DNA of 64,000 bases from Candidatus Pantoea varia (GCF_900115075.1 NZ_FOVG01000004.1:310001-374000); one strand, 5' to 3'. Shown: positions 1 through 10,713, counted from the stretch's first letter. Numbers and translations are program-made. The notes: generated by a model not told the origin, from the sequence alone.

Positions 1-466
1 ATCGCTGGAAAGCGCACACCGTTCAGCAGTCCAGACGGTACGTTCATCGTTTAACAACGTGAATGCGTCTATCAGCAGCATCAACGCCTACAAACAGGCT
101 GTGGTCTCTGCGCAAAGCTCCCTCGATGCGTCAGAAGCAGGCTATCAGGTTGGTACGCGTACCATCGTTGATGTGCTGGATGCGACAACCGTGCTCTACA
201 ACGCTAAGCAGCAGCTCTCTGATGCGCGTTATAGCTACCTGATTAACCAGCTGAATATCAGCTATGCGCTGGGTACGCTCAATGAGCAGAGCCTGCAGAA
301 ACTGAACAGCCAGCTGGGTAAAGAGATCCCGACTTCACCGGAAACGGTGGCACCGGAAAATGCACAACAGACCGCACGCGTGGATAGCGGTCCGGTGGCA
401 ACCGGCTCTTCTGAGGCAGCGCGTCCTGCGGCTCGCCACAGCAGCGCTAATCCTTTCGGTAATTAA
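1..466 (+). CDS. tolC: TolC outer-membrane channel, C-terminal part
   Basis: This is the 3' end of the gene for the trimeric outer-membrane tunnel used by RND efflux pumps and type I secretion. The frame is already open at base 2, so the gene begins before the window; about 154 residues are visible. They match the last helices of E. coli TolC, including the stretch VGTRTIVDVLDATTVLYNAK, followed by a poorly conserved Ala/Pro/Ser-rich periplasmic tail ending NPFGN. The C-terminal tail is dispensable and variable in the family. A hairpin lies just downstream and ygiB and ygiC follow on the same strand, the usual tolC-ygiBC arrangement. Confidence 0.97.
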   Translation, partial: SLESAHRSAVQTVRSSFNNVNASISSINAYKQAVVSAQSSLDASEAGYQVGTRTIVDVLDATTVLYNAKQQLSDARYSYLINQLNISYALGTLNEQSLQKLNSQLGKEIPTSPETVAPENAQQTARVDSGPVATGSSEAARPAARHSSANPFGN

Positions 467-472
467 TCAGCG

Positions 473-500
473 GACGGGCTGCTTTGCGGCCCGTCTCTCT
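473..500 (+). terminator. Hairpin after tolC
   Basis: Seven-base arms gacgggc and gcccgtc enclose a small tgc/gcg inner stem. The tail is T/C-rich rather than a clean T run, so termination may be partial and allow read-through into ygiBC. Confidence 0.6.
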
Positions 501-608
501 GTTGAACGTATAACTAAGTAAAGATCCCTGTTGTATCAGGCCTCCAGCTTCAATTTTACCCCCCCATCCCCTATTCTATGCGCTACCTTTGGGCACAGGA
601 TAATCATA

Positions 609-1280
609 ATGAAACGCACAAAATCTATTCGCTATGCCGCTTTTCGTAAGAGCTGGCAGGCACGCCATTTAACGCCCGTTGCTATCGCCGTCTCGGCGGT
701 ATTTATGCTGGCTGGCTGCGAACAGAACGATGAAACTGTTTCGATGTACCAGAACGCGGATGACTGTTCGAAAGCCAATCCGGGTCAGAGTGCGCAATGT
801 ACGACCGCATTCAATGAAGCCAAAAAAGAGGCGGAACGTACCGCGCCAAAATATGCCACGCGTGAAGATTGTGTGGCTGAATTTGGTGAAAACCAGTGTC
901 AGCAGACACCGGTTCAGGCGGGTGTAGGCACCACCAATGCCGAATCACAGCAGAGTGGCGGTAGCTTCTGGATGCCACTGATGGCCGGTTATATGATGGG
1001 CCGCATGATGGGCGGTGGTTCGGGCTTTGCGCAGCAACCGCTGTTCTCCCCGAAAAATGCCCGCAGCCCGGCCAATGGCCAGTTTGTTGATGCATCTGGC
1101 CGTAATTATGGTGCTGCCACCTCCGGCAAAACCATGACCGTGCCTAAAACCGCGATGGCACCCAAACCGGCGACCACCTCCACCATTACCCGTGGTGGCT
1201 TTGGTGAAACCGTCGCGAAGCAGAACAGCATGCAGCGCAGCAGCGCCAGCGGCACCTCCAGCCGCTCAATGGGAGGCTAA
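609..1280 (+). CDS. ygiB: YgiB, DUF1190 family envelope protein
   Basis: This 223-residue protein closely follows E. coli YgiB. A basic N-terminus ([14 protein letters not shown]) is followed by a hydrophobic segment at about residues 27-37 ending in LAGC, so it is either a lipoprotein or an anchored periplasmic protein. The middle is Cys-containing and a Gly/Met-rich segment ([13 protein letters not shown]) follows; the C-terminus is Ser/Gly-rich. An upstream in-frame start at 531 is rejected because conservation begins at the Met at 609. Its function is unknown. It is followed after 7 bases by ygiC, suggesting a joint role in the envelope near TolC; that link is inference from position. Confidence 0.93.
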   Translation: MKRTKSIRYAAFRKSWQARHLTPVAIAVSAVFMLAGCEQNDETVSMYQNADDCSKANPGQSAQCTTAFNEAKKEAERTAPKYATREDCVAEFGENQCQQTPVQAGVGTTNAESQQSGGSFWMPLMAGYMMGRMMGGGSGFAQQPLFSPKNARSPANGQFVDASGRNYGAATSGKTMTVPKTAMAPKPATTSTITRGGFGETVAKQNSMQRSSASGTSSRSMGG

Positions 1281-1287
1281 CGCCCCG

Positions 1288-2448
1288 ATGGAACGCATTG
1301 CCATTTCAGAACGCCCAGGCTGGCGCGAAAAAGCCACCGAGTTCGGTTTTCGTTTTCACACCATGCATGGCGAACCCTACTGGTGTGAAGATGCTTATTA
1401 CCAGTTCACGCTGGCGCAAATCGAGCATCTGGAAGAGGTGACCGCTGAGTTGCATCAGATGTGCCTGCAGGTGGTGGAAAAAGTGGTTAACAGCGAAGCG
1501 CTGCTGACTAAATTCCGCATCCCGAAGCACACCTGGGACTTCGTGCGCGATTCATGGCATCAGCGTCAGCCATCGCTTTACTCTCGTCTGGATCTCGCCT
1601 GGGATGGCAAAGGCGATGTGAAGTTGCTGGAAAACAATGCCGATACGCCGACCTCACTGTATGAAGCGGCGTTTTTCCAGTGGCTGTGGCTGGAAGACCA
1701 GCTCAATGCCGGTCAGCTACCCGCAGGCAGCGATCAGTTTAATAGCCTGCAGGAAAAGCTGATTGAACGCTTTGCCGCGTTACATCAGCAGCACGGCTTT
1801 AACTGGCTGCATTTCGCCTGCTGCCGTGACACCGACGAAGATCGTGGCACCGTGCAGTATCTTCAGGATTGCGCCACTGAAGCCGGTCTGCCGAGTGAAT
1901 TCCTTTATATGGATGAGATTGGTCTGGGCGAGAAAGGTGAATTTACCGACGCTCAGGATCAGGTGATTAGCAACCTGTTCAAGCTCTATCCGTGGGAATT
2001 TATGCTGCGCGAGATGTTCTCTACCAAACTCGGCGATGCTGGCGTGCGCTGGCTTGAACCGGCATGGAAAAGCATCATCTCGAATAAAGCCTTGCTGCCG
2101 TTGCTGTGGGAGATGTTCCCGAATCACCCTAACCTGCTACCTGCCTGGTTCGCCGAAGATGACGTTCCGCACATGGACAAATATGTGGTGAAGCCACTGT
2201 TTTCACGTGAAGGGGCCAATATCCGAATCGTAGAAAATGGTCAGGAGATTGCCCGCGTTGATGGGCCGTACGGCGAAGAGGGAATGATCGTCCAGCAGTT
2301 CCATCCACTGCCTAAATTTGGCGACAGCTATACGCTGATCGGCAGCTGGCTGATCGATGATCAACCGGCCGGTATTGGCCTGCGGGAAGATCGCGACCTG
2401 ATCACCCAGGATCTTTCCCGTTTCTATCCGCACGCCTTTATCGGTTAA
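1288..2448 (+). CDS. ygiC: YgiC, glutathionylspermidine synthase-like ATP-grasp protein
   Basis: The 386-residue product aligns end to end with E. coli YgiC, which has the same length. It has the ATP-grasp fold of the C-terminal synthetase domain of glutathionylspermidine synthase; conserved pieces include [14 protein letters not shown] and FSREGANI. YgiC proteins lack the amidase domain, and ligase activity on glutathione and spermidine is not established for them. The start at 1288 is chosen over an upstream in-frame GTG because residues [12 protein letters not shown] match the family N-terminus. It sits 7 bases after ygiB, so the two are probably co-transcribed. Confidence 0.94.
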   Translation: MERIAISERPGWREKATEFGFRFHTMHGEPYWCEDAYYQFTLAQIEHLEEVTAELHQMCLQVVEKVVNSEALLTKFRIPKHTWDFVRDSWHQRQPSLYSRLDLAWDGKGDVKLLENNADTPTSLYEAAFFQWLWLEDQLNAGQLPAGSDQFNSLQEKLIERFAALHQQHGFNWLHFACCRDTDEDRGTVQYLQDCATEAGLPSEFLYMDEIGLGEKGEFTDAQDQVISNLFKLYPWEFMLREMFSTKLGDAGVRWLEPAWKSIISNKALLPLLWEMFPNHPNLLPAWFAEDDVPHMDKYVVKPLFSREGANIRIVENGQEIARVDGPYGEEGMIVQQFHPLPKFGDSYTLIGSWLIDDQPAGIGLREDRDLITQDLSRFYPHAFIG

Positions 2449-2462
2449 TGCACCGCGATAAT

Positions 2463-2486
2463 AACAGGCCAGCTTCTGGCCTGTTT
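2463..2486. terminator. Terminator between convergent ygiC and ygiD
   Basis: Perfect nine-base arms aacaggcca and tggcctgtt with a five-base loop sit between two convergent genes. The T run is short on the plus side and absent on the minus side. Confidence 0.65.
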
Positions 2487-2501
2487 ACTCTCAGCTTCGC
2501 C

Positions 2502-3287
2502 CTAACCTACCTGAACCGACAACATGCTGATGGCGCCCATCTCCATGCCGTCAATCGGAATGCTGATGGCCTCATCCGGCTGACGTGCGCCCAGCACGTA
2601 GAGCAGCGGCAGATAGTGCTCAGGTGTCGGATTAGAGAGCGCCGCACCAGGGTGATCCATAAAGTTAACCAGCGGATGAGAAGCGGCATCGCTCTGCACC
2701 GTCAGGTTATCGCGGACGAACTGTTCAAAACTGCTGGCCCAGGGATAGACTTCGCTGTTGCCATCCCAGCGCACTTTACGCAGGTTATGCACCACGTTGC
2801 CGCTGGCGACAATCATCACACCCTGATCGCGCAGCGCAGCCAGTTTCCTGCCGATCTCAAAGTGCCATGCCGAGGGTTGGGTGCCATCAATACTTAGCTG
2901 CACGACAGGAATATCCGCCTCCGGATACATCTTAATCAGGACGCCCCAGGAACCATGATCCAGTCCCCATTCATGATCCAGCTTCACCTCAATAGGCGCT
3001 AACTGCTCCACCAGCTGCTGCGCCAGTTCAGGCGATCCCGGTGCCGGATAGCGCGTATCAAACAGCGCCTGCGGAAAGCCACCAAAATCATGAATTGTCT
3101 TTGGCTCTGCCATTGCCGTCACGGCGGTGCCGCGCGTATACCAGTGTGCCGAAACCGCGATAATCGCACGTGGACGTGGCAGAGTGTCGCCAGCGTGACG
3201 CCACGCGGCAGTATAGCGGTTTTCTTCAAGGGCATTCATCGGGCTGCCGTGACCCAAAAACAGGGCTGGCATTCGTAACTGGCTCAT
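2502..3287 (-). CDS. ygiD: YgiD, 4,5-DOPA extradiol dioxygenase family
   Basis: This 261-residue protein belongs to the class III extradiol dioxygenase (LigB-like) family, members of which cleave DOPA-type catechols with a bound divalent metal. Metal-ligand candidates are visible in GHGSPM (His13), SAHWY (His48) and the HEWGLDHGSWG segment. Its length and the whole sequence agree with E. coli YgiD. It is transcribed towards ygiC as a single gene. In E. coli the zinc transporter gene zupT lies between ygiD and ribB; here that interval is only about 220 bases and holds no transporter gene. Confidence 0.93.
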   Translation of the reverse strand: MSQLRMPALFLGHGSPMNALEENRYTAAWRHAGDTLPRPRAIIAVSAHWYTRGTAVTAMAEPKTIHDFGGFPQALFDTRYPAPGSPELAQQLVEQLAPIEVKLDHEWGLDHGSWGVLIKMYPEADIPVVQLSIDGTQPSAWHFEIGRKLAALRDQGVMIVASGNVVHNLRKVRWDGNSEVYPWASSFEQFVRDNLTVQSDAASHPLVNFMDHPGAALSNPTPEHYLPLLYVLGARQPDEAISIPIDGMEMGAISMLSVQVG

Positions 3288-3345
3288 TCGTGATCCCCGG
3301 GATCGGTTATTTGATAGCCACTACGATACGCGCATTCGGCACTTT

Positions 3346-3365
3346 ATCACGCTGATAAGCGTGAT
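3346..3365. promoter_or_regulatory. Perfect inverted repeat upstream of ygiD
   Basis: The arms atcacgct and agcgtgat are a perfect eight-base inverted repeat around gata, about 60 bases upstream of the ygiD start. It could be a regulator-binding dyad or a small hairpin. No regulator is identified. Confidence 0.4.
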
Positions 3366-3470
3366 GGAGATCATCAGGAAATTTGAATGAGATTGAACGT
3401 GGCAAATTTAACCGGTGTTCAGCAGAGAGGAGAGGGAAAGTTGAAGGTCAGGCGGGTATGGCTGTAAGTA

Positions 3471-3496
3471 AAACAGGCCCGGTTCAGGGCCTGTTT
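3471..3496 (-). terminator. Terminator of ribB
   Basis: On the minus strand the hairpin aaacaggcc / ggcctgttt lies just downstream of the ribB stop and runs into a short T-rich tail. Confidence 0.7.
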
Positions 3497-3511
3497 AGTG
3501 CAGCAGACAGA

Positions 3512-4168
3512 TTAGCTGGCGTGACGCGTTTCGTGCGCGCGACGCCAGGCGATCAGATCTTCGATGGTCACGACTGGCATGTCGTGCTGGCGAGCGAAAG
3601 TAATCGCTTCAGGCGCATGGGCCATGGTGCCGTCGTCGTTGGTCAGTTCGCACAGGACGCCTGCGGGCTTAAAGCCGGCCAGCGTCACTAAATCGATGGT
3701 CGCTTCAGTATGTCCGCCACGGGTTAACACGCCGCCTTCGCTGGCACGCAGCGGGAAAACGTGACCAGGGCGATGCAGGTCGGTGGGTTTGGCATTGTCG
3801 GCAATGGCGGCGCGAATGGTGGTGATACGATCCTGGGCAGAGACGCCCGTGGTGACACCTTCTGCGGCCTCAATGGTCACGGTGAACCCGGTGCCAAAGG
3901 AGCTGGTGTTATTTTCCACCATCATGGGCAGATCGAGCTGCTGGCGGCGCTCTTCGGTCAGGCAGAGGCAGACAATGCCGCTGCCGTGACGAATCGTCAG
4001 TGCCATCTGTTCCACGGTCATGGTTTCTGCGGCGAAGATCATATCGCCTTCGTTTTCGCGATTTTCATCGTCGAGTACCATCACACCGCGTCCCTCATGC
4101 AGGGCGGCGATAGCACGTTCTACACGCTGTTCAGGCGTGCCAAATTCAGAAAGTAGCGTCTGATTCAT
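3512..4168 (-). CDS. ribB: 3,4-dihydroxy-2-butanone-4-phosphate synthase
   Basis: RibB converts ribulose 5-phosphate to 3,4-dihydroxy-2-butanone 4-phosphate and formate, the four-carbon precursor of riboflavin, in the cytosol. The protein is 218 residues, the size of the stand-alone enterobacterial enzyme. The acidic active-site loop [13 protein letters not shown] is at residues 33-45 and the phosphate/metal motif [10 protein letters not shown] lies further on. No GTP cyclohydrolase II domain is fused. It is a single gene preceded by an FMN riboswitch, so expression should fall when FMN is plentiful. Confidence 0.97.
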   Translation of the reverse strand: MNQTLLSEFGTPEQRVERAIAALHEGRGVMVLDDENRENEGDMIFAAETMTVEQMALTIRHGSGIVCLCLTEERRQQLDLPMMVENNTSSFGTGFTVTIEAAEGVTTGVSAQDRITTIRAAIADNAKPTDLHRPGHVFPLRASEGGVLTRGGHTEATIDLVTLAGFKPAGVLCELTNDDGTMAHAPEAITFARQHDMPVVTIEDLIAWRRAHETRHAS

Positions 4169-4277
4169 GGTAATAAAAACCTTAAAATGTATGGGTTACC
4201 AGAATCAGGGCGTGCTTAGGAGTGACGTCAAAAAGACGTGGCAATAACGTGAAGCAGACACAATTGTCCGACAGATG

Positions 4278-4437
4278 TCGTTACCCTCTCCCATCCGGAC
4301 TGTAACCGTCGGCCCCGGAATTACACCGGATCTGCTGACCTTTATCTCTCTTTTCATCAAGATAAAGCGCTCGCGGGCTTTCAGCCTAAGCTGATTTACC
4401 GCCGGTGGGGAATTGCGCCCCGCCCTGAGAATAAGCC
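4278..4437 (-). promoter_or_regulatory. FMN riboswitch (RFN element) of ribB
   Basis: Reading the minus strand, the element begins GGCTTATTCTCAGGGCGGGG, passes through CCCCACCGGCGGTAAAT, and ends AGTCCGGATGGGAGAGGGTA. These are the conserved P1, P2 and P6 segments of the RFN aptamer. It lies in the ribB leader about 110 bases before the start codon. FMN binding is expected to shut off ribB expression. Confidence 0.96.
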
Positions 4438-4607
4438 TTTCAACTATAACGCCGATCGTTTGAGGCGGCAATCATCAATAGCGCAATTGCTTTTGCATTT
4501 CCTGCGTTACCGATTTGAGGTTTATCCTTTTCATTTCTGGCATTACACTTAACACTTATTACGTTGGTAAACACGCTGACACAGCTCCCCGTAACCAGGA
4601 AATCATC

Positions 4608-4982
4608 ATGATCGACACGAAAAAAATTGAACAACTTGCCCGTCAGGTTCACGAAGCGATGCCTAAAGGTGTTCGTGAGTTTGGTGATGATATCGAAAAG
4701 AAAATTCGTCAGGTTCTTCAGGCGCAGCTGACCCGTATGGATTTGGTCAACCGTGAAGAGTTTGATGTGCAGACGCAGGTATTACTGCGTACGCGGGAGA
4801 AACTGGCGGCGCTGGAGCAGCGTCTGGCCCAGCTGGAAAGTCAGGGTTCATCAGCCGGTACGCCACCGACGGCACCGGTAACGCCTGTTGCCGCGACACC
4901 CTCTGCAGCGGTAGCGAGTTCGCCAGCGGCTTCACCGGTTGCGGATGTGGTGAAACCTGTCGCGGACAATAAGCCAGAATAA
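4608..4982 (+). CDS. ubiK: UbiK, ubiquinone biosynthesis accessory factor
   Basis: UbiK (formerly YqiC, BMFP family) is a small coiled-coil accessory factor that helps the Ubi complex in aerobic ubiquinone synthesis. Residues 1-80 hold the family core: an amphipathic N-terminal helix ([18 protein letters not shown]) and a heptad-rich coiled coil ending near [10 protein letters not shown]. The remaining 40 or so residues are an Ala/Pro/Val-rich low-complexity tail, making this 124-residue protein longer than the approximately 96-residue E. coli form. The start at 4608 is preferred over in-frame codons further upstream because it has an AGGA site and matches the family. Confidence 0.93.
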   Translation: MIDTKKIEQLARQVHEAMPKGVREFGDDIEKKIRQVLQAQLTRMDLVNREEFDVQTQVLLRTREKLAALEQRLAQLESQGSSAGTPPTAPVTPVAATPSAAVASSPAASPVADVVKPVADNKPE

Positions 4983-4990
4983 ACGTTTGA

Positions 4991-5009
4991 GCGGGAGCCA
5001 GGCTCCCGC
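4991..5009. terminator. Terminator between convergent ubiK and hldE
   Basis: An eight-base GC-rich stem gcgggagc / gctcccgc has a three-base loop and sits between converging genes. T runs are weak on both sides. Confidence 0.6.
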
Positions 5010-5021
5010 TTACTTTCCGCT

Positions 5022-6446
5022 TCAGCTGCCGCGAATAGTTTTAATAATGTTGGTGGTAGAGATACCGTCCTCGAAGTTCAGCACCTGCACGTCGCCGCCA
5101 TTTGCCCACACTTCTTTACTGCCCGCGATATCTTCCGGCTTGTAATCGCCACCTTTGACCAGCAGGTCAGGCAGAATGCCTGCAATGAGCCGCTGCGGCG
5201 TATCCTCTTCGAATACCACCACCCAGTCGACCGCTTCCAGCGCGCCCAGCACGATCATCCGGTTTTCCTGCGGATTCACCGGGCGGCTTTCGCCTTTCAG
5301 ACGTTTAGTCGACGCATCGCTGTTCACCGCGACGATCAGGCGATCGCCGAGCTTACGGGCATTTGCCAGGTAAGAGACATGACCAGCGTGCAGGATGTCG
5401 AACACGCCGTTAGTCATCACCACTTTTTCGCCACGACGGCGGGCCATCTCAACGGCGACTTTTAGCTGGGCTTCCGTCATGATGCCAAAACCCTGCTCAG
5501 GGCGGGCGTGAATCGCATTTTCCAGCTCAACGGTGCTGACAGTCGAGGTACCGAGTTTACCTACCACTACACCCGCCGCGGCATTCGCCAGGAAACAGGC
5601 TTCTTCCAGCGAATCGCCAGCAGCCAGAGCCGCAGCCAGCACGCCGATCACCGTATCGCCTGCCCCGGTCACGTCATAGACTTCCTGCGCCTGCGTCGGC
5701 AGATGCAGAGGCGCTTTGCCCGGCTGGAGCAGCGTCATGCCATTTTCGGAACGGGTCACCAGCAGCGCGGAGAGGTCAAAATCAGCGATCAGCTGTGTGC
5801 CGCGCGCCACGATCTCCTCTTCGTTTTTGCATTTGCCGACCACCGCTTCAAATTCCGAGAGGTTTGGCGTCAGCAGCGTCGCGCCACGGTAGCGCGTAAA
5901 ATCGGTGCCTTTCGGGTCGATTAATACCGGTACGCCCGCTTCGCGCGCCAGGGTAATCATAGTCTGGACGCTGGAGAGCGCGCCTTTGGCGTAGTCGGAC
6001 AGCACCAGCGCACCCGCTGCGGCCAGCGAATCTCGCATTTTCTGGTGAAGCGGCGCCGGATCAACCTGATCAAAGCCCTCTTCAAAATCGAGACGGATCA
6101 GCTGCTGATTGCGGGAAAGCACGCGCAGTTTGGTAATGGTCGGATGGCTTTTGACCGCCACGAAGTCACAATGAACGTTGACGTCTTTCAGCGTATTACT
6201 TAACACGCGCGCCGCATCATCTTCACCGGTCAGGCCGATCAGGCGAGACGCGGCACCGAGTGCTGCAATGTTCATCGCCACGTTTGCCGCGCCGCCAGGA
6301 CGCTCTTCAACCGTGTCCACTTTCACCACCGGAACCGGGGCTTCAGGGGAGATACGGCTGGTTGGGCCATACCAGTAACGATCTAACATTACATCGCCAA
6401 CAACCAGCACTGAGGCTTGGCCGAACGCGGGCAGAGTCACTTTCAT
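5022..6446 (-). CDS. hldE: HldE, bifunctional heptose 7-phosphate kinase / heptose 1-phosphate adenylyltransferase
   Basis: HldE makes ADP-D-glycero-beta-D-manno-heptose for the LPS inner core, carrying out both the kinase and adenylyltransferase steps. The N-terminal ribokinase-type domain covers about residues 1-315, with [11 protein letters not shown] near the start and DVTGAGDTV as the anion-hole and catalytic motif. The C-terminal nucleotidyltransferase domain starts near residue 340 with [12 protein letters not shown]. The start at 6446 has a GGAG site eight bases upstream and matches the E. coli N-terminus; the in-frame GTG/ATG-like extension to 6467 is rejected. It is the last gene of a ygiF-glnE-hldE minus-strand cluster. 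Confidence 0.97.
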   Translation of the reverse strand: MKVTLPAFGQASVLVVGDVMLDRYWYGPTSRISPEAPVPVVKVDTVEERPGGAANVAMNIAALGAASRLIGLTGEDDAARVLSNTLKDVNVHCDFVAVKSHPTITKLRVLSRNQQLIRLDFEEGFDQVDPAPLHQKMRDSLAAAGALVLSDYAKGALSSVQTMITLAREAGVPVLIDPKGTDFTRYRGATLLTPNLSEFEAVVGKCKNEEEIVARGTQLIADFDLSALLVTRSENGMTLLQPGKAPLHLPTQAQEVYDVTGAGDTVIGVLAAALAAGDSLEEACFLANAAAGVVVGKLGTSTVSTVELENAIHARPEQGFGIMTEAQLKVAVEMARRRGEKVVMTNGVFDILHAGHVSYLANARKLGDRLIVAVNSDASTKRLKGESRPVNPQENRMIVLGALEAVDWVVVFEEDTPQRLIAGILPDLLVKGGDYKPEDIAGSKEVWANGGDVQVLNFEDGISTTNIIKTIRGS

Positions 6447-6516
6447 TCCAGATACTCCAGACTGCATTAAAAATAGTGCGCGGATGATAGCACAGTTGCG
6501 ATTTGTGCTATCAGCA

Positions 6517-9369
6517 TCACGCCAGGATAGACGCAGGCGTTATCAACCAGCGCTGCCAGCTGTTCAGAACCGTCTGCCGCTCCGCTGCGTAAGCCTCTGG
6601 TTCAACGTGACCCGGCAGCTCCTGCAGGGCGCGATGGTGCAATGCGTCACGCAGCGTTACATAGGCCTGCGTCAGCGCCTGCGCTTCATCAGCGGGCATT
6701 TTATGGTACTTCGCCATCAGCTCAAAAATGCGCACATTGTCAGACCAGCGCGTCAGTTCAGGCTGCTCAGCGGCGTAGCGTAAGACAAGATATTGGGCGA
6801 TGAATTCAATATCGGTGATGCCACCCGCATCGGCTTTGATATCCCAGCGACCTTTATGTTTGTTGCTGAGGTGAGCACGCATCTTTTCACGCATCTCACG
6901 CACTTCAGTTTGCAGCGCGTCTGCGGCACGTGGCAGCGACAGAATCGCCTGACGGATCATGCTGAAGCGCTCACCCAGGGCCGCCTCGCCAAACACCACG
7001 CGCGCCCGGACCAGCGCCTGATGCTCCCAGGTCCAGGCTTCACTGCGCTGATACTCCTCAAAGGCCTCAAAGGTACTGACCAGCATGCCTGCCGCGCCGG
7101 AAGGACGCAGGCGCGCATCCACTTCGTAGAGAATGCCGGAGGAGGTGCGGGTACTGAAGAGATGCATGATGCGCTGGGCGAGGCGCAGATAGAACTGACG
7201 GCCATCAATGCTGCGCTCCCCTTCTGTCACGGCGTCTGCCGGGCAGTCATGCAGGAACACCAAATCGAGATCGGAACTGTAACCCAGTTCCCAGCCCCCC
7301 AGCTTGCCGTAGCCCAGCACCGCAAAGCCGCGCTCATGTTCATTACTCAGGTGCGAAGGACGACCGTAGCGTTGCACCATCATATTCCACGCCTGGCGCA
7401 CCACCGATTCGATAATCGCTTCCGCCAGCCAGGTGAGATGATCGCTGACTTTCATCACCGGCAGCGTGCCAGCAATATCAGCGGCAGCAATACGCAGATG
7501 CTGTGCCTGCTTAAACTGCCGCACGGCTTCCAGCTGCTGCTCCTCATCCTCAGTGGGAATCCGCAGCAGATACTGTCGCAACTCGTCACGATAGGCGTCG
7601 GTGGCGGTCGGCTGATAGAGCGTGGCGGGGTCGAGCAGCTCATCCAGCAATAAGGGATGACGCGCCAGCTGACTGGCTACCATCGGTGAGGCCGCACACA
7701 GACGAATCAGATGACGCAGGGCGCCGTGATACTCCGTCAGCAACTCAAGATAGGTACTGCGTGTCAGCACGCCGATCAGCAGCGGCGTCAGGCGACTGAG
7801 CGTCACCGCCGCATCTTCACGCGGGCAGACTTCGCTCAGCAGGCGCGGCATCAACTGGTCCAGCGCCTGACGGCCACGCGGGCCGATGGTTCGCCGGTTG
7901 ATATCCTGACGAAACGCCTCCAGCGCCTGATGCAGTGCCAGTCGCTGATCGTCACTGAGCTGCGGCACCAGCGGAGCCAGTTCGCTATCCTCCAGCTGGT
8001 CCTGCCACAGCACCTGAAACTCTGCCAGCTCACGCTGATCACCAATTTCAGGGGTATCTTCGCCAATCAGCTCGTCGAAGATAGCGCGCACCGCGGCCAT
8101 CTGGCCATCAAGCCGGGTCATCAGGGAAGCCCAGTCGGCACAATCCATCGCCCACGCCAGCCGGGCGCGATGCAGTTCATCCTCGGGCAGCGTCTGAGTC
8201 TGCTCATCGCCCAGGCTTTGCAGCAGATTTTCCAGCCGCCGCAGGAACAGATAGGCGTCACGCAGTGCATCGACCTGTTCCGCTGGCAGCAGAGCCAGCG
8301 TTTTGATCGCCTCCAGCGTCGGCAGCAGCGCGCGCAACTGAAGCGAGCGCTCACGCCCGCCGCGAATCAGCTGGAACACCTGCACGATAAACTCGGTTTC
8401 ACGGATGCCGCCCGCGCCCAGTTTGATATTGTTTTTCAGCCCGCGTCGCCGCACTTCGCGGCTGATCATCCCTTTCATGTTACGCAGCGACTGGATCACG
8501 CTGAAGTCGATGTAGCGGCGATACACGAACGGCCGCAACATCTGTTGCAGCTCCAGGCTCCAGCGATCGTGGTCATCGCCCATCAGTCGCGCCTTGACCA
8601 TGGCGTAACGCTCCCAGTCGCGTCCCTGCTCCTGGTAGTAATCTTCCAGCGCGGCAAAGCTCATCACCAGCGGACCGCTGTCGCCAAACGGGCGCAGCCG
8701 CATATCCACCCGATAGACAAAGCCATCCATGGTGGGTTGATCCAGCACTTTGATCAGCCGCTGCCCCATACGGGTAAAGAACTGGGCGTTGTCGAGCTCA
8801 CGCCGTCCGCCGCGCGTGGTGCCGTTTTCCGGCCAGGCAAAAATCAGGTCGATGTCAGAAGAGAAATTGAGTTCGCCGCCGCCCAGCTTGCCCATGCCGA
8901 GGATCAGCAGCGGCTGCGCGTCGCCATCTGCATTACAGGGCGTACCAAAATCACGGCAGCAATCCTGATAGACCCAGTCACGCGCCCGGCTGATCAGCAC
9001 TTCGGCTAATACGCTGAGCTGCTGCAGACTCTCTTCGGTTGTGGCGTGTTGCAGAGCCTGCATCCAGGCGACACGTACCAGCATACGGCGGCGAAACAGC
9101 CGCAGTTCGCGCATCAGGCTCGCTTCGCTGTCGACATCGTTCAGCGCCTGATTCAGCCACGCAGAGTAGTGTTGCCACTCTTCAGGCTGAGGCGGCTGGT
9201 CGAGCATCGTCTGCCACCAGTCGGGATGTTGTTGCAGGTTTTCCAGCACAAAATCGCTGAAAGCCAGCCCGGCGGCCTGCTCCGGGCTTAGCGAAGTCAG
9301 AGCCACCCCAAGCTGTCGGGCGGCCTCTTCGGCCTGATCGCGTAGCAACGCGGGAAGTGCTGACAACAT
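6517..9369 (-). CDS. glnE: GlnE, glutamine synthetase adenylyltransferase/adenylyl-removase
   Basis: GlnE attaches and removes AMP on glutamine synthetase, switching it off or on in response to PII protein and glutamine. The 950-residue protein has the two expected nucleotidyltransferase domains. The N-terminal one carries [18 protein letters not shown] (about residues 158-175) and is the adenylyl-removase half in E. coli. The C-terminal one carries [18 protein letters not shown] (about 690) and is the adenylyl-transferase half. A GGAGGGAG ribosome site precedes the start. It lies 33 bases after ygiF and 70 bases before hldE, the same order as in E. coli. Confidence 0.97.
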   Translation of the reverse strand: MLSALPALLRDQAEEAARQLGVALTSLSPEQAAGLAFSDFVLENLQQHPDWWQTMLDQPPQPEEWQHYSAWLNQALNDVDSEASLMRELRLFRRRMLVRVAWMQALQHATTEESLQQLSVLAEVLISRARDWVYQDCCRDFGTPCNADGDAQPLLILGMGKLGGGELNFSSDIDLIFAWPENGTTRGGRRELDNAQFFTRMGQRLIKVLDQPTMDGFVYRVDMRLRPFGDSGPLVMSFAALEDYYQEQGRDWERYAMVKARLMGDDHDRWSLELQQMLRPFVYRRYIDFSVIQSLRNMKGMISREVRRRGLKNNIKLGAGGIRETEFIVQVFQLIRGGRERSLQLRALLPTLEAIKTLALLPAEQVDALRDAYLFLRRLENLLQSLGDEQTQTLPEDELHRARLAWAMDCADWASLMTRLDGQMAAVRAIFDELIGEDTPEIGDQRELAEFQVLWQDQLEDSELAPLVPQLSDDQRLALHQALEAFRQDINRRTIGPRGRQALDQLMPRLLSEVCPREDAAVTLSRLTPLLIGVLTRSTYLELLTEYHGALRHLIRLCAASPMVASQLARHPLLLDELLDPATLYQPTATDAYRDELRQYLLRIPTEDEEQQLEAVRQFKQAQHLRIAAADIAGTLPVMKVSDHLTWLAEAIIESVVRQAWNMMVQRYGRPSHLSNEHERGFAVLGYGKLGGWELGYSSDLDLVFLHDCPADAVTEGERSIDGRQFYLRLAQRIMHLFSTRTSSGILYEVDARLRPSGAAGMLVSTFEAFEEYQRSEAWTWEHQALVRARVVFGEAALGERFSMIRQAILSLPRAADALQTEVREMREKMRAHLSNKHKGRWDIKADAGGITDIEFIAQYLVLRYAAEQPELTRWSDNVRIFELMAKYHKMPADEAQALTQAYVTLRDALHHRALQELPGHVEPEAYAAERQTVLNSWQRWLITPASILA

Positions 9370-9402
9370 AACTCCCTCCTTGATGGCGTAACGGAATGCC
9401 CG

Positions 9403-10713
9403 TTAGCGGGCAGCGCCGCTGGTGAGCCAGAACGGCGGCTGTTTCAGCGCCTGCATCGCCAGCCAGGCTAATCCGGATGTCTGCTTTTCATGGATTGCCG
9501 ACAGCAGTTGCTGCCAGGGATCGAGCCAGGCCATCACCGTTTCCACCGGATAGGAACCCGCCAGCAGGTGCACCGTCAGCAGCTGACGCGCCAGGCGCGT
9601 AGCTTTGTCCTGATACTCATTGGGCTGTTTTACCGTGATGAACGTTTCTCTTAAATCGGCATTAACGCGGCTCAGCATAATGTCGCTGAAGCGCTTAAAC
9701 GACCCCTGCAGCTTGGTTTCCCCTTTGGCATCGATCCACTGACGCCACTGAGATTCAGCCAGCCAGTGCGTCAGCGCCAGCTGCGTTTCAACGGAGAGAG
9801 AAGAGAGGCAGAAAGCAGTCGCCTCCTGCTCCTCATTCACCAGCGTCTCTTCCAGTCTGGTCAGCTGCTGACGCAGTGCACTGCTGGCTTTGCGTGGCAC
9901 CAGCGCACCAAAGAGGCTAAAGGCCTGACGCAGCAGGTCCAGCGCTTCGCGCACCGCATCCTGAGCCGCCGCGTTACCGCGCAGCCAGACTTCTTCATGA
10001 TATTGCCAGTGACGCAGTCCAGCAGACATTGCAGCGACCATGCCCTGCTCTACGGTCGCTTTAGTGCCGGCTTTCAGCAGCGGGAACGCCTCAACCTGGC
10101 GCGGCAGATTACCCTGCGCCAGCTGATAGCCGCGAGCGGCTTTGCTCAGGCTGCCCATACGCAGACCGCCCAGCCCCACCAGCTGCTGTGCAAAGGCCAG
10201 CAGATCCTGGCGTTCGCCACGTTTCAGCTCCAGTTCGATCTCGCACAGCGGTTCGCTAAGCTCACCCGCGGTGACCGCGCCCTGATCAAACGCCACTTCA
10301 ATTTCACTGTTGCCTGTGGTGATCAGCCAGACTTCGCGCTGGAAATGTGTGGTGAACAGCGGCTCCAGGCGCGACTGTAGCGCCGCGACATCGGTGCCCT
10401 TTGGCCAGATCTCTGCGGGCAGGCGCGCAATATCCAGCACCGGCTCGCTGAGCTCAACGTTATATTCCGGACGCTGATGCAGTCCGCCAAGCGTCTGCCC
10501 CGCCGCTTTCAGCGTCATTTCATAACGCTGGTCAACGCCACGGATACGCAATCCCATGTCCCAGTGTCGCAGCTGGTTGTCGTCAGTTTCAAAGTAGATA
10601 TTGGTCAGCTCGCGTGCAGCCTGATGCTGATGCGGCAGAGTGGAGAGCAGTTCAGCCAGTTTCCCGGCTGCCTGTGGAGTTGCAATGAACTTTAGTTCGA
10701 TTTCGATGGTCAT
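9403..10713 (-). CDS. ygiF: YgiF, inorganic triphosphatase (CYTH-CHAD)
   Basis: This 436-residue protein has an N-terminal CYTH domain opening with the signature MTIEIELKFIA, the ExExK metal-binding motif of triphosphate tunnel enzymes. A C-terminal CHAD domain (from about residue 215) with scattered His and Arg residues follows and is thought to bind polyphosphate. E. coli YgiF hydrolyses tripolyphosphate. It is the first gene of the ygiF-glnE-hldE cluster and is divergent from ygiM across about 270 bases. Confidence 0.93.
   Translation of the reverse strand: MTIEIELKFIATPQAAGKLAELLSTLPHQHQAARELTNIYFETDDNQLRHWDMGLRIRGVDQRYEMTLKAAGQTLGGLHQRPEYNVELSEPVLDIARLPAEIWPKGTDVAALQSRLEPLFTTHFQREVWLITTGNSEIEVAFDQGAVTAGELSEPLCEIELELKRGERQDLLAFAQQLVGLGGLRMGSLSKAARGYQLAQGNLPRQVEAFPLLKAGTKATVEQGMVAAMSAGLRHWQYHEEVWLRGNAAAQDAVREALDLLRQAFSLFGALVPRKASSALRQQLTRLEETLVNEEQEATAFCLSSLSVETQLALTHWLAESQWRQWIDAKGETKLQGSFKRFSDIMLSRVNADLRETFITVKQPNEYQDKATRLARQLLTVHLLAGSYPVETVMAWLDPWQQLLSAIHEKQTSGLAWLAMQALKQPPFWLTSGAAR

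Noticed and set aside
6793-9009. Long plus-strand open frames opposite glnE
   Set aside because: They overlap conserved glnE on the other strand and have the composition of antisense shadows.
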